Origin: Circinella minor
Taxonomy: Eukaryota > Mucoromycota > Mucoromycetes > Mucorales > Lichtheimiaceae
Direction: 5' to 3'
NCBI GenBank assembly: GCA_016758965.1
Contig: JAEPRB010000626.1
Span: 1-10,520, forward strand
Length of the DNA stretch: 10,520 nucleotides
A model generated the notes under the pieces. It was not told the DNA's origin, did not search any database, and worked only from the letters and a program-made list of their open reading frames with translations. The translations under genes were made by a program, and so were the position numbers. This document shows positions 1 through 6,953 of the stretch, in pieces; position 1 is the stretch's first letter, and the number at the start of each line of letters is the position of its first letter.

Positions 1-2
1 TT

Positions 3-452
3 ACAAAGTATAACTCAACATTTCAAGCTGCTTTTGTTGAATGTACTGATGTGAGTGAAGCAGAAGCATTGAGTCGTTATATCAGTGGCCTCAAGAGCCA
101 AACAAAGAAGTATGTCGAGTTGGAAGAGCCAAGAGTATTATGTAAAGCTATGAAACTTGCTGAAAACTATGATAATGCAAGTTTTGGTTCATACCATAGT
201 AGTTCGAGTCATCATAAATCACATAGTAGAGACTCATCAAATAAGTGAAACAAAAGACATCCTCATTCAAGACACTCACGTGATCGAGGTTACAAGAACC
301 AAGGCGATTCGATGGATATTGATCAAGCAGAAAAGACCCCTATGAAACTTACATGGGAGCAAGCAAGAAAAGAAGGCCGTTGCCAATGCTGTGGAGCAAA
401 GGAACATATTAAGAAGGAATGTCCTTTGCATGGAATCAAGTCAAAAAATTAA
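3..452 (+). pseudogene. gag: Gag polyprotein, C-terminal part, with an in-frame TGA
   Basis: This frame is open from base 3 to a TAA at 450-452, interrupted only by TGA at 246-248. Before the stop it reads like the end of a retrotransposon Gag capsid region (ALSRYISGLKSQ, then KAMKLAENYD), followed by a Ser/His/Arg-rich linker. After the stop the same frame continues with a basic stretch and a perfect CCHC zinc knuckle, C-x2-C-x4-H-x4-C, at 381-422, which in the family binds and packages element RNA. The TGA sits in an Arg/Lys-rich context, so a single CGA-to-TGA transition is the simplest explanation (inference). Read-through cannot be excluded, since everything downstream stays in frame. 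Pol overlaps the end of gag in the -1 frame. Confidence 0.85.
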
Positions 453-2896
453 TATTGTCAGTGCGCAACAAGTTGCCAGGTCGTACTGACACAAGAAAAA
501 TAAATCCTGGTAAAGATCCAGATGGCTCCATGCCATTAGAAGATAACTCGGCGGAAGGTGCAAATGGTCAGTCTAGCAAGGATAAACGTCATCAAACTAT
601 AAGAATTCCTGGTTTTTGTGAAACCTATCCATGTTGTTTCCTACTTGACTCTGGTGCTACACACAATTTCGTATCTTTAGACTTTATAGAAAAACATGGG
701 CTACAACACCTGCTCAAACCAGATAAAGGATGTATCACATTTGGAAATGAAACCAAGGCTAATTCTAGTTATTTTGCTGATGTCAAGATTCAATTTAATC
801 AAGGTTACTCACGTGTTATTCGGGTATATACTGGTATCAAGAGTCTTAAGCATGATCTTATCCTAGGCAAACCATGGCATTTTGACGAAGAACCTAGAAT
901 TAATTGGAAGACACATGAAGTTATAGTAGATGGTACCAATATTCAAACTCAAGATAATGTGGATAGTCAAGAAATTAAACCAGAAGTACATTTTATATCC
1001 CTCCGACAATTCAACCGCATGCGTCGTCAAGGGGATTTAGAAGCATATGCTATTGTACTAAAGGATTATATGGATGATAATATCAAGGATAAAGACCTGT
1101 GTGCTCATTCGAGTAGGCGATCTCATGAGCGTGGAGGAGGACAGGCAAATGAAAAACTGAATAAAGACCTGTGTGCTCACCTGAGTAGGAAGACTCTTGA
1201 GCGTGGAGGAGGACAGGCACAAAGTAAAAATTTTGGAGTAATAGAGGACTATAATCCAGAAACTCTTTTAAAACTAGTTGATTCTTTTGCTGATGTATTT
1301 CCAGATGAACTTCCAAATGGATTACCACCTCAGAGGCATGTCGATCATTCAGTTCTATTGGAACCAAATGCAAAAGCACCAGCTCAAAAGTTATATCGTC
1401 TCTCAAGCCATGAACTCAATGAACTCAAGAAACAACTAAATGAGCTAATTGATAAAGGATGGATCCAGCCAAGCAAATCACCTTATGGAGCCCCTGTTCT
1501 ATTCGTTGCTAAGAAAGAAGGAAGTCTTCGTATGGTAGTAGACTATCGCGCGCTAAACTCTATTACTATCAAAGACAACTATCCCTTGCCAAGAACAGAT
1601 GAACTCTTTGACCAATTACAAGGTGCAAGAATATTTACAAAACTCGATCTCCGGAGTGGATACCATCAGATTAGGGTAAAGCCGGAAGATGTTCCAAAAA
1701 CAGCATTCTCAACTCGATATGGATTATATGAATTTACTGTATTACCTTTTGGTTTAACCTCGGCACCAGCAACATTTATGAGACTAATGAATGACGTTTT
1801 CTGTGATTTACTTGATATATGTGTTATTGTATACTTAGATGATATCTTGATCTATTCGAAAAGTGAAGAAGAACATAACCAACATGTCAAGTCAGTACTC
1901 GAGAGACTTCGTGAACACAAACTATATGCTAAAAAACAAAAGTGCGAATTTGGAGTCAAGCAGCTCGAATTCCTCGGACATTACATTGATGAACAAGGTT
2001 TACATACAGACCCGCAAAAGGTCCAGACAGTTGTGGACTGGCCCCCACTCCGTAATACAAAGGATATCCAGTGTTTCCTAGGCCTTGCAAATTACTACCA
2101 TCGATTCATCAAGAACTACTCAAATATTATCCATCCTCTTACAAGACTATTACGTAAGGATACACTATGGCGTTGGTCAAGTCAAGAACAACAAGCTTTT
2201 GAAACTTTAAAACAAAAACTGGTTTTGGCGCCTGTGCTGGCACTGCCCGATCCTAATAAGAAGTTTTATGTTCACACTGATGCCTCTTCAACTGTATCAA
2301 TTGGAGGAATACTTTCACAAGAACAGGATGATGGCAAGCTCCATCCTGTAGCATACACAAGCAAGTCTATGACACCAGCAGAACTTAATTATTCTGCATA
2401 TAAACAAGAAATGTTAGCACTCAAACATTACTTAGGAAAATGGCGTCATCATCTTGATATAAAACGTTTTACCGTATTTACTGATAATCGAGCACTATCA
2501 TCACTCAAGACAAATACAAACCTAAATAAACGACAAATACATTGGTTGGAATTATTTATGAACTTTACTTATGATGTTCATCATATACCGCGTGATAAGA
2601 ATCATGGTGCAGATGCATTAAGTAAACGTCCACCTAATATACCATCTCATCCAGAAGCAAGTAAAGAACTACAAGCCATACATCGACTGCAAAAGTTAGG
2701 TGCAATTGAAGAACAAGTCAAGGATAAATATGATAAAGATGAATTTACCAAGGATTTATGGGATAAGCTTTCATGTGGAATTGATGTTACAAATTATATA
2801 CTTAAGGATCAGCTGATATATAAATGTCAAGAAGGAAAGGAACACCAGCAACTAGTAATACCAAGAATGCCATCTATACTCCGAAGCATTTTATAG
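419..2896 (+). CDS. pol: Pol polyprotein, first segment: aspartic protease, reverse transcriptase, RNase H
   Basis: This frame is -1 relative to gag. It is open from base 413; the first ATG is 419, but frameshifting near 449 is the likelier expression route. Residues below count from that ATG. A retropepsin-type protease has its catalytic motif DSGA at 77-80. A linker with a 24-residue tandem repeat spans 225-267. Reverse transcriptase spans about 310-560, with FTKLDLRSGYHQ (catalytic D410) and YLDD at 472-475. RNase H spans about 600-740, with D621 (HTDAS), E664, D689 (TDNRALSSL) and D732 (HGADALSK). All catalytic residues of these three enzymes are present. The frame ends at TAG 2894-2896, but the same frame continues into integrase, so this is a premature stop rather than the natural end. 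The upstream half of pol is otherwise intact. Confidence 0.95.
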   Translation: MSFAWNQVKKLILSVRNKLPGRTDTRKINPGKDPDGSMPLEDNSAEGANGQSSKDKRHQTIRIPGFCETYPCCFLLDSGATHNFVSLDFIEKHGLQHLLKPDKGCITFGNETKANSSYFADVKIQFNQGYSRVIRVYTGIKSLKHDLILGKPWHFDEEPRINWKTHEVIVDGTNIQTQDNVDSQEIKPEVHFISLRQFNRMRRQGDLEAYAIVLKDYMDDNIKDKDLCAHSSRRSHERGGGQANEKLNKDLCAHLSRKTLERGGGQAQSKNFGVIEDYNPETLLKLVDSFADVFPDELPNGLPPQRHVDHSVLLEPNAKAPAQKLYRLSSHELNELKKQLNELIDKGWIQPSKSPYGAPVLFVAKKEGSLRMVVDYRALNSITIKDNYPLPRTDELFDQLQGARIFTKLDLRSGYHQIRVKPEDVPKTAFSTRYGLYEFTVLPFGLTSAPATFMRLMNDVFCDLLDICVIVYLDDILIYSKSEEEHNQHVKSVLERLREHKLYAKKQKCEFGVKQLEFLGHYIDEQGLHTDPQKVQTVVDWPPLRNTKDIQCFLGLANYYHRFIKNYSNIIHPLTRLLRKDTLWRWSSQEQQAFETLKQKLVLAPVLALPDPNKKFYVHTDASSTVSIGGILSQEQDDGKLHPVAYTSKSMTPAELNYSAYKQEMLALKHYLGKWRHHLDIKRFTVFTDNRALSSLKTNTNLNKRQIHWLELFMNFTYDVHHIPRDKNHGADALSKRPPNIPSHPEASKELQAIHRLQKLGAIEEQVKDKYDKDEFTKDLWDKLSCGIDVTNYILKDQLIYKCQEGKEHQQLVIPRMPSILRSIL
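443..513 (+). promoter_or_regulatory. Putative -1 ribosomal frameshift signal: slippery heptamer plus H-type pseudoknot
   Basis: In the gag frame, A AAA AAT (443-449) is a canonical X-XXY-YYZ slippery heptamer directly followed by the gag stop TAA (450-452). After a 6-nt spacer (450-455), 456-465 can pair with 482-491 to form a 10-bp stem with one G-U pair. The loop bases 473-480 can pair with 506-513 to form an 8-bp second stem, also with one G-U pair. Loop 1 is 466-472, the junction is base 481, and the last loop, 492-505, is A-rich. This is standard H-type pseudoknot geometry. Slipping one base back leads into the pol frame (AAA AAA TTA), which is exactly the frame of the protease-RT ORF. 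The pairing is read by eye, without an energy calculation. Confidence 0.78.
1091..1219 (+). repeat. 72-bp tandem repeat (two copies) in the protease-RT linker
   Basis: A 57-bp block at 1091-1147 recurs at 1163-1219, a period of 72 bp or 24 codons, so the pol frame is kept. Both copies encode KDLCAH-(S/L)SR...ERGGGQA, separated by a short Asn/Lys/Leu-rich spacer. The blocks are more G-rich than the surrounding sequence. They differ at several positions in the middle (HSSRRSHE against HLSRKTLE) and match at both ends, so the duplication is not brand new. No known domain is recognised here; the region should be a flexible linker between protease and RT, possibly near a processing site. Confidence 0.9.
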
Positions 2897-3346
2897 GATA
2901 TGCATGATATGCCCTTAGCAGGGCATCGAGGAATTGATGCTACCATTGAGCGCATAGAGCGACAATACTACTGGTCAAATATTGCCAAGTCTGTGCGTCA
3001 ATATATTGGGTCATGTGATAGCTGCCAAAGGAATAAAGGTTCAAACAAGAAACCTGCTGGGTTAATACAACTACTCGAGCCAGCTCAAGAACGTTGGGAA
3101 TCGATTTCTATGGATTTTATTACTCAACTACCATTAACTAAGAATGGGTATGATGCAATTATGGTTATTGTTGATCGATTCTCTAAGAGAGCTCATTTCG
3201 CCCCTTGTCATACAAATGACTCCACCGTAGATGTAGCACATATCTTTCTCCGTGAGGTTTATAGACAACATGGGTTACCTAAAGAAGTCGTCTCGGATCG
3301 AGACCCTAAATTTACATCAAGATTTTGGACTGCTTTATTCAATTAA
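2897..3346 (+). pseudogene. pol: Pol, second segment: integrase HHCC domain and first part of catalytic core
   Basis: This continues the pol frame directly after TAG 2894-2896 and ends at an in-frame TAA, 3344-3346. The zinc-binding HHCC module is intact: His codons 2903-2905 and 2924-2926, Cys codons 3014-3016 and 3023-3025, spaced H-x6-H-x29-C-x2-C. The catalytic core begins with SMDFITQLP, where the first metal-binding Asp is codon 3113-3115. The second Asp is codon 3296-3298, in VSDRDPKF. The third catalytic residue lies beyond the TAA, so this open segment alone would be an inactive integrase. The TAA at 3344 is explained by a CAA-to-TAA transition (inference). Confidence 0.9.
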
Positions 3347-4255
3347 CTACAAATCAAGAAGAAAATGTCAACTTCGTATCACCCACAATCAGATGGACAA
3401 ACTGAACGGCTAAATAGAATCTTAGAAGACCTTTTACGACATTATGTTGCATATGATCAATGTGATTAGGATACTTGGTTACCTATTGTAGAACACACAT
3501 ATAATAATACACATCAAGCATTAATCAAGATGACTCCATACTACTATGATTTGGGCCGCCATATACTTACTCCAACCCGACTCGAGCCAAACTCATTGCG
3601 TAACAAAACAGCTGACCACTTAGCATCTCGACTCTATAATATTAGCACTATAGTTGTCGAAAATATCAAAGCAGCAGCAGCTCGACAAGAACAATATGCA
3701 AATACAAGTCGTCGCGATCTCGAATTTACTGTTGGACAAGAAGTATTAGTTGATCAACGTTATCTTAATCCTGCTAATTATCCTCAATCGGCAAAGAAGA
3801 AACTTGCTGCAAAATATGCAGGACCTTATAAAATTATTGAACGAATCGGCAAAGTTGCATATCGACTAGAACTTCCTACAAATATCAAGGCTCATAACGT
3901 TTTCCATATTCATACTCTTAAATTATATACTCAAGCTCAAGATGATCGACAACCGACCCAACCTCCAGCAATGATCATCGATAATCAAGAAGAATATGAA
4001 GTTGAATCTATTTTGGATAAGAGAACAAGAAATCGCAAAACAGAATATCTTATTAAATGGTTAGGTTATCCTATATATGAAGCAAGTTGGGAACCAAGTA
4101 CAAATTTGAAAAATAGTCAAGAATTTATTAAAGAATTTGAATCAAGACAAGAAAAAACAAAAACAAATTACATTGGAAATATTCCAAATTCATTAGGTCC
4201 CATGACGCGTACCCGATATGGCCGATTGGCTGGTGGCAACACCAGAAAAGACTGA
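3347..4255 (+). pseudogene. pol: Pol, third segment: end of integrase core, GPY/F module and chromodomain
   Basis: The same frame continues with [15 protein letters not shown], carrying the catalytic Glu at codon 3404-3406. It meets a further in-frame TAG at 3467-3469 (Gln or Trp in the ancestor) and is then open to TGA 4253-4255; the first ATG after the TAG is 3530. The GPY/F module (AAKYAGPYKIIERIGKVAYR) lies at about 3805-3900. A C-terminal chromodomain spans about 3989-4150, with YEVESILDK, KWLGYP and ASWEPS supplying the aromatic residues that in this fold surround a methyl-lysine. Chromodomains of chromoviruses steer integration towards histone-marked chromatin. The last 88 bases overlap, tail to tail, the end of the antisense ORF. 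Confidence 0.9.
3989..4150 (+). other. Integrase C-terminal chromodomain (targeting module)
   Basis: About 54 codons match the chromodomain pattern: EEYEVESILDKRTRN, then TEYLIKWLGYP, then ASWEPSTNL and a terminal helix QEFIKEFESR. The cage aromatics of group I chromovirus domains appear present: Tyr near the start, Trp in KWLGY, and the aromatic in ASWEP. This places the element in the chromovirus branch of Ty3/gypsy, the usual branch in fungi. No stop falls inside it. Confidence 0.9.
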
Positions 4256-5358
4256 AATCTGGACCCTTGAAGCTGAACATCATTATTATGATTATTTACT
4301 TGACTCAATGGAATAACAAATGGAGGAAGATCTTGGCTCGGTGGATTTGGATTAGTTGGGGGGAAGGAAGGACCAGGTACTTGACTTGGTGAAGAATCAA
4401 CCGACTCTGGCATTTCACCAATAGTGATGGGAACTTGTGGACTTGGAGGAGTTTCACCTCTTACCTGTTCCCTAGTTAGTGGACTTGGCGACCGGATAGA
4501 TGCAATAGGTGGAAGTTCATCTATGTTCCACTGATAGTCTGATTCATCACTCCCAAACTGATACTCTTGATCTGGACTTACATTACTTTCTAATTCATCA
4601 TCTTCTTCTTCTAATTCATCATATTGATAATGAATACCAGTACTAGCAAGACGATTGGAACGCCGAACAGGAACCAAGGAACCACTATCCTCATGATTAT
4701 TACCAGTCTGGGTGGACCCTAACCCAGCACTTGAGCCTTGAAGAACAGGTATATCAACTGAAGAAACTACAACACCAGTAGGGCTACTAGTAGAAGACTT
4801 AAAGGTGCCATAATTGGTGATGTTACCATTCCGAAAAGTTGGCAAGACAGGAGGGAATTGATTTGGTTCAATCTCAAGACCAATCCTCAACTCATTGAGA
4901 TTACAAACTCGAATCATTGGCTTTTTATTTTGTCGGGACTCCAAAACAAGAACAAGGTACCATTCCGGAATTTGAATTTCAGCAACAACATGGGACCTTT
5001 CAAGTAACCAAAGATGTGCAAGAGGAATTTGACCTTTGGTAGCCTCATGATATGTAACTCGAGAGCAGCCTGGACGTTTATGCACTCGACATTGGTCACA
5101 CCATACCCCCTCAGAAGAACGATTATTAAGAGATCGAGGTCGGAAGTTGTAGCAAATACGTCCGCGGCAAAAACAAGATTGACAGACATTACTGGGACGA
5201 AAAAAGCCATAATCTATTTCAGGAGCTAATGTATTAGCAGGTACCCGAACACAAGTACCAAGATCCACACAGCGACGTTCAAAATCCGCAACTGAAATAC
5301 CCCATTCATGAGTCAAGGTAGATCGAGTAATAGCATCCGAAATCAAAGTAACAGACAT
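4168..5358 (-). CDS. Antisense ORF inside the retrotransposon: cysteine-rich, acidic, Pro/Ser-rich protein, function unknown
   Basis: Read on the minus strand from ATG 5358-5356, this ORF has 396 codons and ends at TAA (4170-4168), overlapping the 3' end of pol by 88 bp. The frame is also open upstream to a TTG at 5415, but the ATG has an A at -3 and is preferred. Residues 59-98 hold a cysteine cluster C59-x2-C62-x-C64-x4-C69-x17-C87-x2-C90-x7-C98. CDQCRVHK recalls one half of a fungal Zn2Cys6 finger, but the spacing is not canonical. RRSNRLA (232-238) is a basic, possibly nuclear-targeting patch; 247-257 is strongly acidic; about 283-360 is Pro/Ser-rich. A zinc-binding nuclear or regulatory protein is a reasonable inference. 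I do not recognise the family. Unlike gag and pol, it has no internal stop. Confidence 0.65.
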   Translation of the reverse strand: MSVTLISDAITRSTLTHEWGISVADFERRCVDLGTCVRVPANTLAPEIDYGFFRPSNVCQSCFCRGRICYNFRPRSLNNRSSEGVWCDQCRVHKRPGCSRVTYHEATKGQIPLAHLWLLERSHVVAEIQIPEWYLVLVLESRQNKKPMIRVCNLNELRIGLEIEPNQFPPVLPTFRNGNITNYGTFKSSTSSPTGVVVSSVDIPVLQGSSAGLGSTQTGNNHEDSGSLVPVRRSNRLASTGIHYQYDELEEEDDELESNVSPDQEYQFGSDESDYQWNIDELPPIASIRSPSPLTREQVRGETPPSPQVPITIGEMPESVDSSPSQVPGPSFPPTNPNPPSQDLPPFVIPLSQVNNHNNDVQLQGSRFQSFLVLPPANRPYRVRVMGPNEFGIFPM

Positions 5359-5439
5359 GGTAAATAAAAATAAAAGTAAAATCAAGATTACAAAATCTGG
5401 GAAAATAATGTGCAACAGTAAAAGGAAGCAAGGAAATAA

Positions 5440-5735
5440 AAAAAAAAAAAATTTTACAAAGCCCCTGTAAAAAAATGTTCCAGAATCTCAGATTGTACCC
5501 AGTTACTGGATGAAACATTAACCCGTTCTTTTTATTCTTTTTCTTTTACTTTTTTACTTTTTTACTTTTTATTTTTTATTTTTTTACTTCCCTACCACAC
5601 TTATATTTATTCTACCAAAGTCAAGACCCAATTTGTTATCACCATTTTAGTTTAGAAAATTTATCATTATTCTGTGATTGTATCTTATTTTATTTCATTC
5701 TGTTTTCTTTATTTTATTTTATCTTATATACTTTC
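5440..5735 (-). promoter_or_regulatory. Possible promoter region of the antisense ORF (poly(dA:dT) tracts and a TATA-like site)
   Basis: Upstream of the antisense ATG lie a run of 13 A (plus strand, about 5439-5451) and a T-rich plus-strand tract, 5526-5589. The tract is built from repeated ACTTTTTT-like units, hence A/G-rich on the minus strand. Farther upstream is TATATAAG on the minus strand (5730-5723). Poly(dA:dT) tracts commonly deplete nucleosomes at fungal promoters, so this could drive antisense transcription. The 365-bp distance from TATA to ATG is long, and AT-rich DNA yields such sites by chance. Confidence 0.3.
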
Positions 5736-5755
5736 CATATTTTATCCTCTGGTTT

Positions 5756-5768
5756 AAGAGGGGGAGAA
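5756..5768 (+). other. Polypurine tract (plus-strand primer site)
   Basis: The purine run AAGAGGGGGAGAA ends exactly where the LTR begins with TGTTACTG. In LTR retrotransposons such a run resists RNase H and primes plus-strand DNA synthesis. The T-rich stretch just before it is also typical. Confidence 0.9.
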
Positions 5769-5982
5769 TGTTACTGTTTAGGTAATATTGTGACCAGGAA
5801 CCCAAGCTTAGTAAAATAAGCTTGAGTTGTACAATTGGGCTTAGCCCATATAAATAGTTATAACCCTCAATTAATAATAAAAACAAGTCCTTTTATCTCT
5901 TTTTCACTTTTATCACTTTTCTATTTCCATTGTATCATAAATTGACCTGGAATTACTATAGACTTGGGTTTAGTCTATAACA
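5769..5982 (+). repeat. 3' long terminal repeat, 214 bp
   Basis: The LTR starts at TGTTACTG right after the polypurine tract and ends at CTATAACA, so its termini TGTTA and TAACA form a perfect 5-bp inverted repeat within the usual TG...CA. It contains TATAAATA at 5849-5856 and AATAAA at 5876-5881, the expected promoter and poly(A) signals. Three perfect inverted repeats are visible: CAAGCTTA/TAAGCTTG (5803-5810 and 5817-5824), TGGGC/GCCCA (5836-5840 and 5844-5848) and TATAGACT/AGTCTATA (5957-5964 and 5972-5979). The matching 5' LTR is outside the window, so the boundaries rest on these signals only. Confidence 0.85.
5849..5881 (+). promoter_or_regulatory. LTR TATA box and polyadenylation signal
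   Basis: TATAAATA (5849-5856) would position the start of element transcription in the 5' copy of this LTR. AATAAA (5876-5881), about 20 bases later, would signal cleavage in this 3' copy. If both are used, the R region is short and starts near 5875-5890. Confidence 0.6.
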
Positions 5983-6006
5983 GTTATATATGTTTATATG
6001 CATGTA

Positions 6007-6020
6007 TGTGTGTGTGTGTG
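6007..6020 (+). repeat. (TG)7 microsatellite in the flank
   Basis: Seven TG units follow a TATG-rich stretch, 25 bp after the LTR end. The flank from 5983 to about 6146 shows no coding signal. It also contains the 10-bp palindrome TGACATGTCA (6056-6065). Confidence 0.9.
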
Positions 6021-6146
6021 ATTTACACAAGAGTTACAATGTGTTAAAATGATGGTGACATGTCATCATGCACAATGATGTAGCACTTAAGCTGGTGTGA
6101 CTTTTTTTAATTATAGCAGTCAGGTGCGGCAGTAATAAAAAAAAAT

Positions 6147-6338
6147 TTGTTCTTTTATATTAACTCATCTCGACAGCTTAAGATCATCCCTTTAACTCAT
6201 AAAGCTACTTCTTTTAAGCGCAAACATTCTGTATACCATGAAGCCCAATCGTCCAGCCATGGAAAAAGACGATCAGAAAAGCAAAACAAACCTACTGATC
6301 AAACAGACAAGTACATGGTAGCTGACCATTCCATTTGA
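6147..6338 (+). other. Weak coding fragment upstream of the transposase relic
   Basis: An open frame without an ATG encodes a basic, polar stretch (SFKRKHSVYHEAQSSSHGKRR and onward) and ends at TGA 6336-6338. The next frame, from 6343, carries the recognisable transposase N-terminal part. A basic low-complexity leader would suit a DNA-binding transposase, so this may be its true N-terminus joined by a lost intron or a frameshift. It could also be chance. Confidence 0.25.
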
Positions 6339-6342
6339 TTCA

Positions 6343-6854
6343 GTGTCAGGAACGAACAGTAGGTCGCATGCAAGTAGCAGTGCTAGAGATCTACCAGCAG
6401 TCACTTCTCGTGCCATCGCCTGGGCTAATCTTTTTTCTTCTTTGGTGAAAGCTTATATAGAAGGCTATTGCATTCAAGAGCCAAAGTCAGAAGAGCTCGC
6501 ACCTGTCAATAGGTCTATTTGTTCTTGCATGGATAAGAGTTTACATACTGTAACTTGTATCTTCAAGCGTGGTAAGGGAAAGCATTTGACTATTATATAA
6601 AAAACCAATTAATTTAATAATTATTTATGTTGTGATTAGGTATCGCGAACTACGATCTTGTGTATTGCAAGAAGTGCCCCAAGTATCGCGTTCCTCAGGT
6701 TCTCCTACAAAATCATCTGTTCTCGATGACTCCTGAGATATCTAGAATTGCCATACATGTAAAGTAAATGTTTGGTTTAAACAACATGTTTTACAGCTGT
6801 GTTACCTCCATACATAAGATTGCACAATGGCCTGAGGATGAGTACGAGCATAAG
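6343..6854 (+). pseudogene. KDZ relic exons 1-2: cysteine-rich N-terminal module
   Basis: Exon 1 (to 6571) encodes WANLFSSLVKAYIEGY, then ICSCMDKSLHTVTCIFKR. A 68-nt intron, GTAAGG...GATTAG (6572-6639), restores a Gly codon and leads into NYDLVYCKKCPKYRVPQVLL, then LFSMTPEISRIAIHV. This W..L..LV..Y, CxC, TVxC, YCxxCP, LLxxxLF..TP pattern resembles the cysteine cluster preceding the catalytic core of fungal KDZ proteins. Exon 2 stays in one frame to a GTATTG donor at 6855 except for TAA at 6765-6767, placed where the family has a Leu. Confidence 0.5.
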
Positions 6855-6953
6855 GTATTGTAAAAGATGTTTTTTAATATCACCATTCTAAATGTACATA
6901 AATATAAAAATATACAACTAAAATGATAACGCGCGATTTTTTCAATTTATTAG

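Larger units (their letters stand above)
1..5982 (+). mobile_element. Ty3/gypsy LTR retrotransposon (chromovirus), 5' end outside window
   Basis: The order gag zinc knuckle, aspartic protease, reverse transcriptase, RNase H, integrase, chromodomain, polypurine tract, 3' LTR is diagnostic of a Ty3/gypsy chromovirus. The 5' LTR, primer-binding site and gag start precede base 1. The right end is set by a purine-rich tract at 5756-5768 followed by a 214-bp LTR with TGTTA/TAACA ends. About 1.5 kb lies between the pol stop (4255) and the LTR and holds a long ORF on the opposite strand, which is unusual for a fungal element. Gag and pol together carry four in-frame stops, so this copy probably cannot move by itself. 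Host flank begins at 5983; the first five bases, GTTAT, are the expected target-site duplication but the other copy is not visible. Confidence 0.93.

Noticed and set aside
157..345. 62-codon open frame overlapping gag
   Set aside because: It overlaps the region where the gag frame, apart from one TGA, encodes the expected linker leading to the zinc knuckle. It has no motif of its own.
1083..1406. Minus-strand open frame opposite the protease-RT linker
   Set aside because: It is a shadow of the 72-bp tandem repeat in pol, with no independent coding signal.
4914..5229. Other open frames on both strands inside the antisense gene region
   Set aside because: Each is short and overlaps the 396-codon ORF, whose composition is far more protein-like.
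5359..5415. Upstream extension of the antisense ORF to a TTG at 5415, giving a hydrophobic leader (IILILLLFLF-like)
   Set aside because: TTG is not a likely eukaryotic start. The leader is encoded by low-complexity AT-rich DNA, and the ATG at 5358 has a good context, so a signal peptide or membrane anchor is not supported.
1..5982. Firm claim of RIP (repeat-induced point mutation)
   Set aside because: Only four informative sites are available and one fits CpG rather than CpA. Without another copy the direction of change cannot be shown.
6056..6065. TGACATGTCA palindrome as a terminal inverted repeat of the transposase element
   Set aside because: No matching reverse copy with flanking duplication was found on the right side; similar short pieces such as CTGACATT occur by chance.
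6764..6796. A 33-nt intron that would skip the TAA at 6765
   Set aside because: It is too short for spliceosomal splicing. The frame without splicing fits the expected pattern on both sides of the stop, so a nonsense mutation is simpler.
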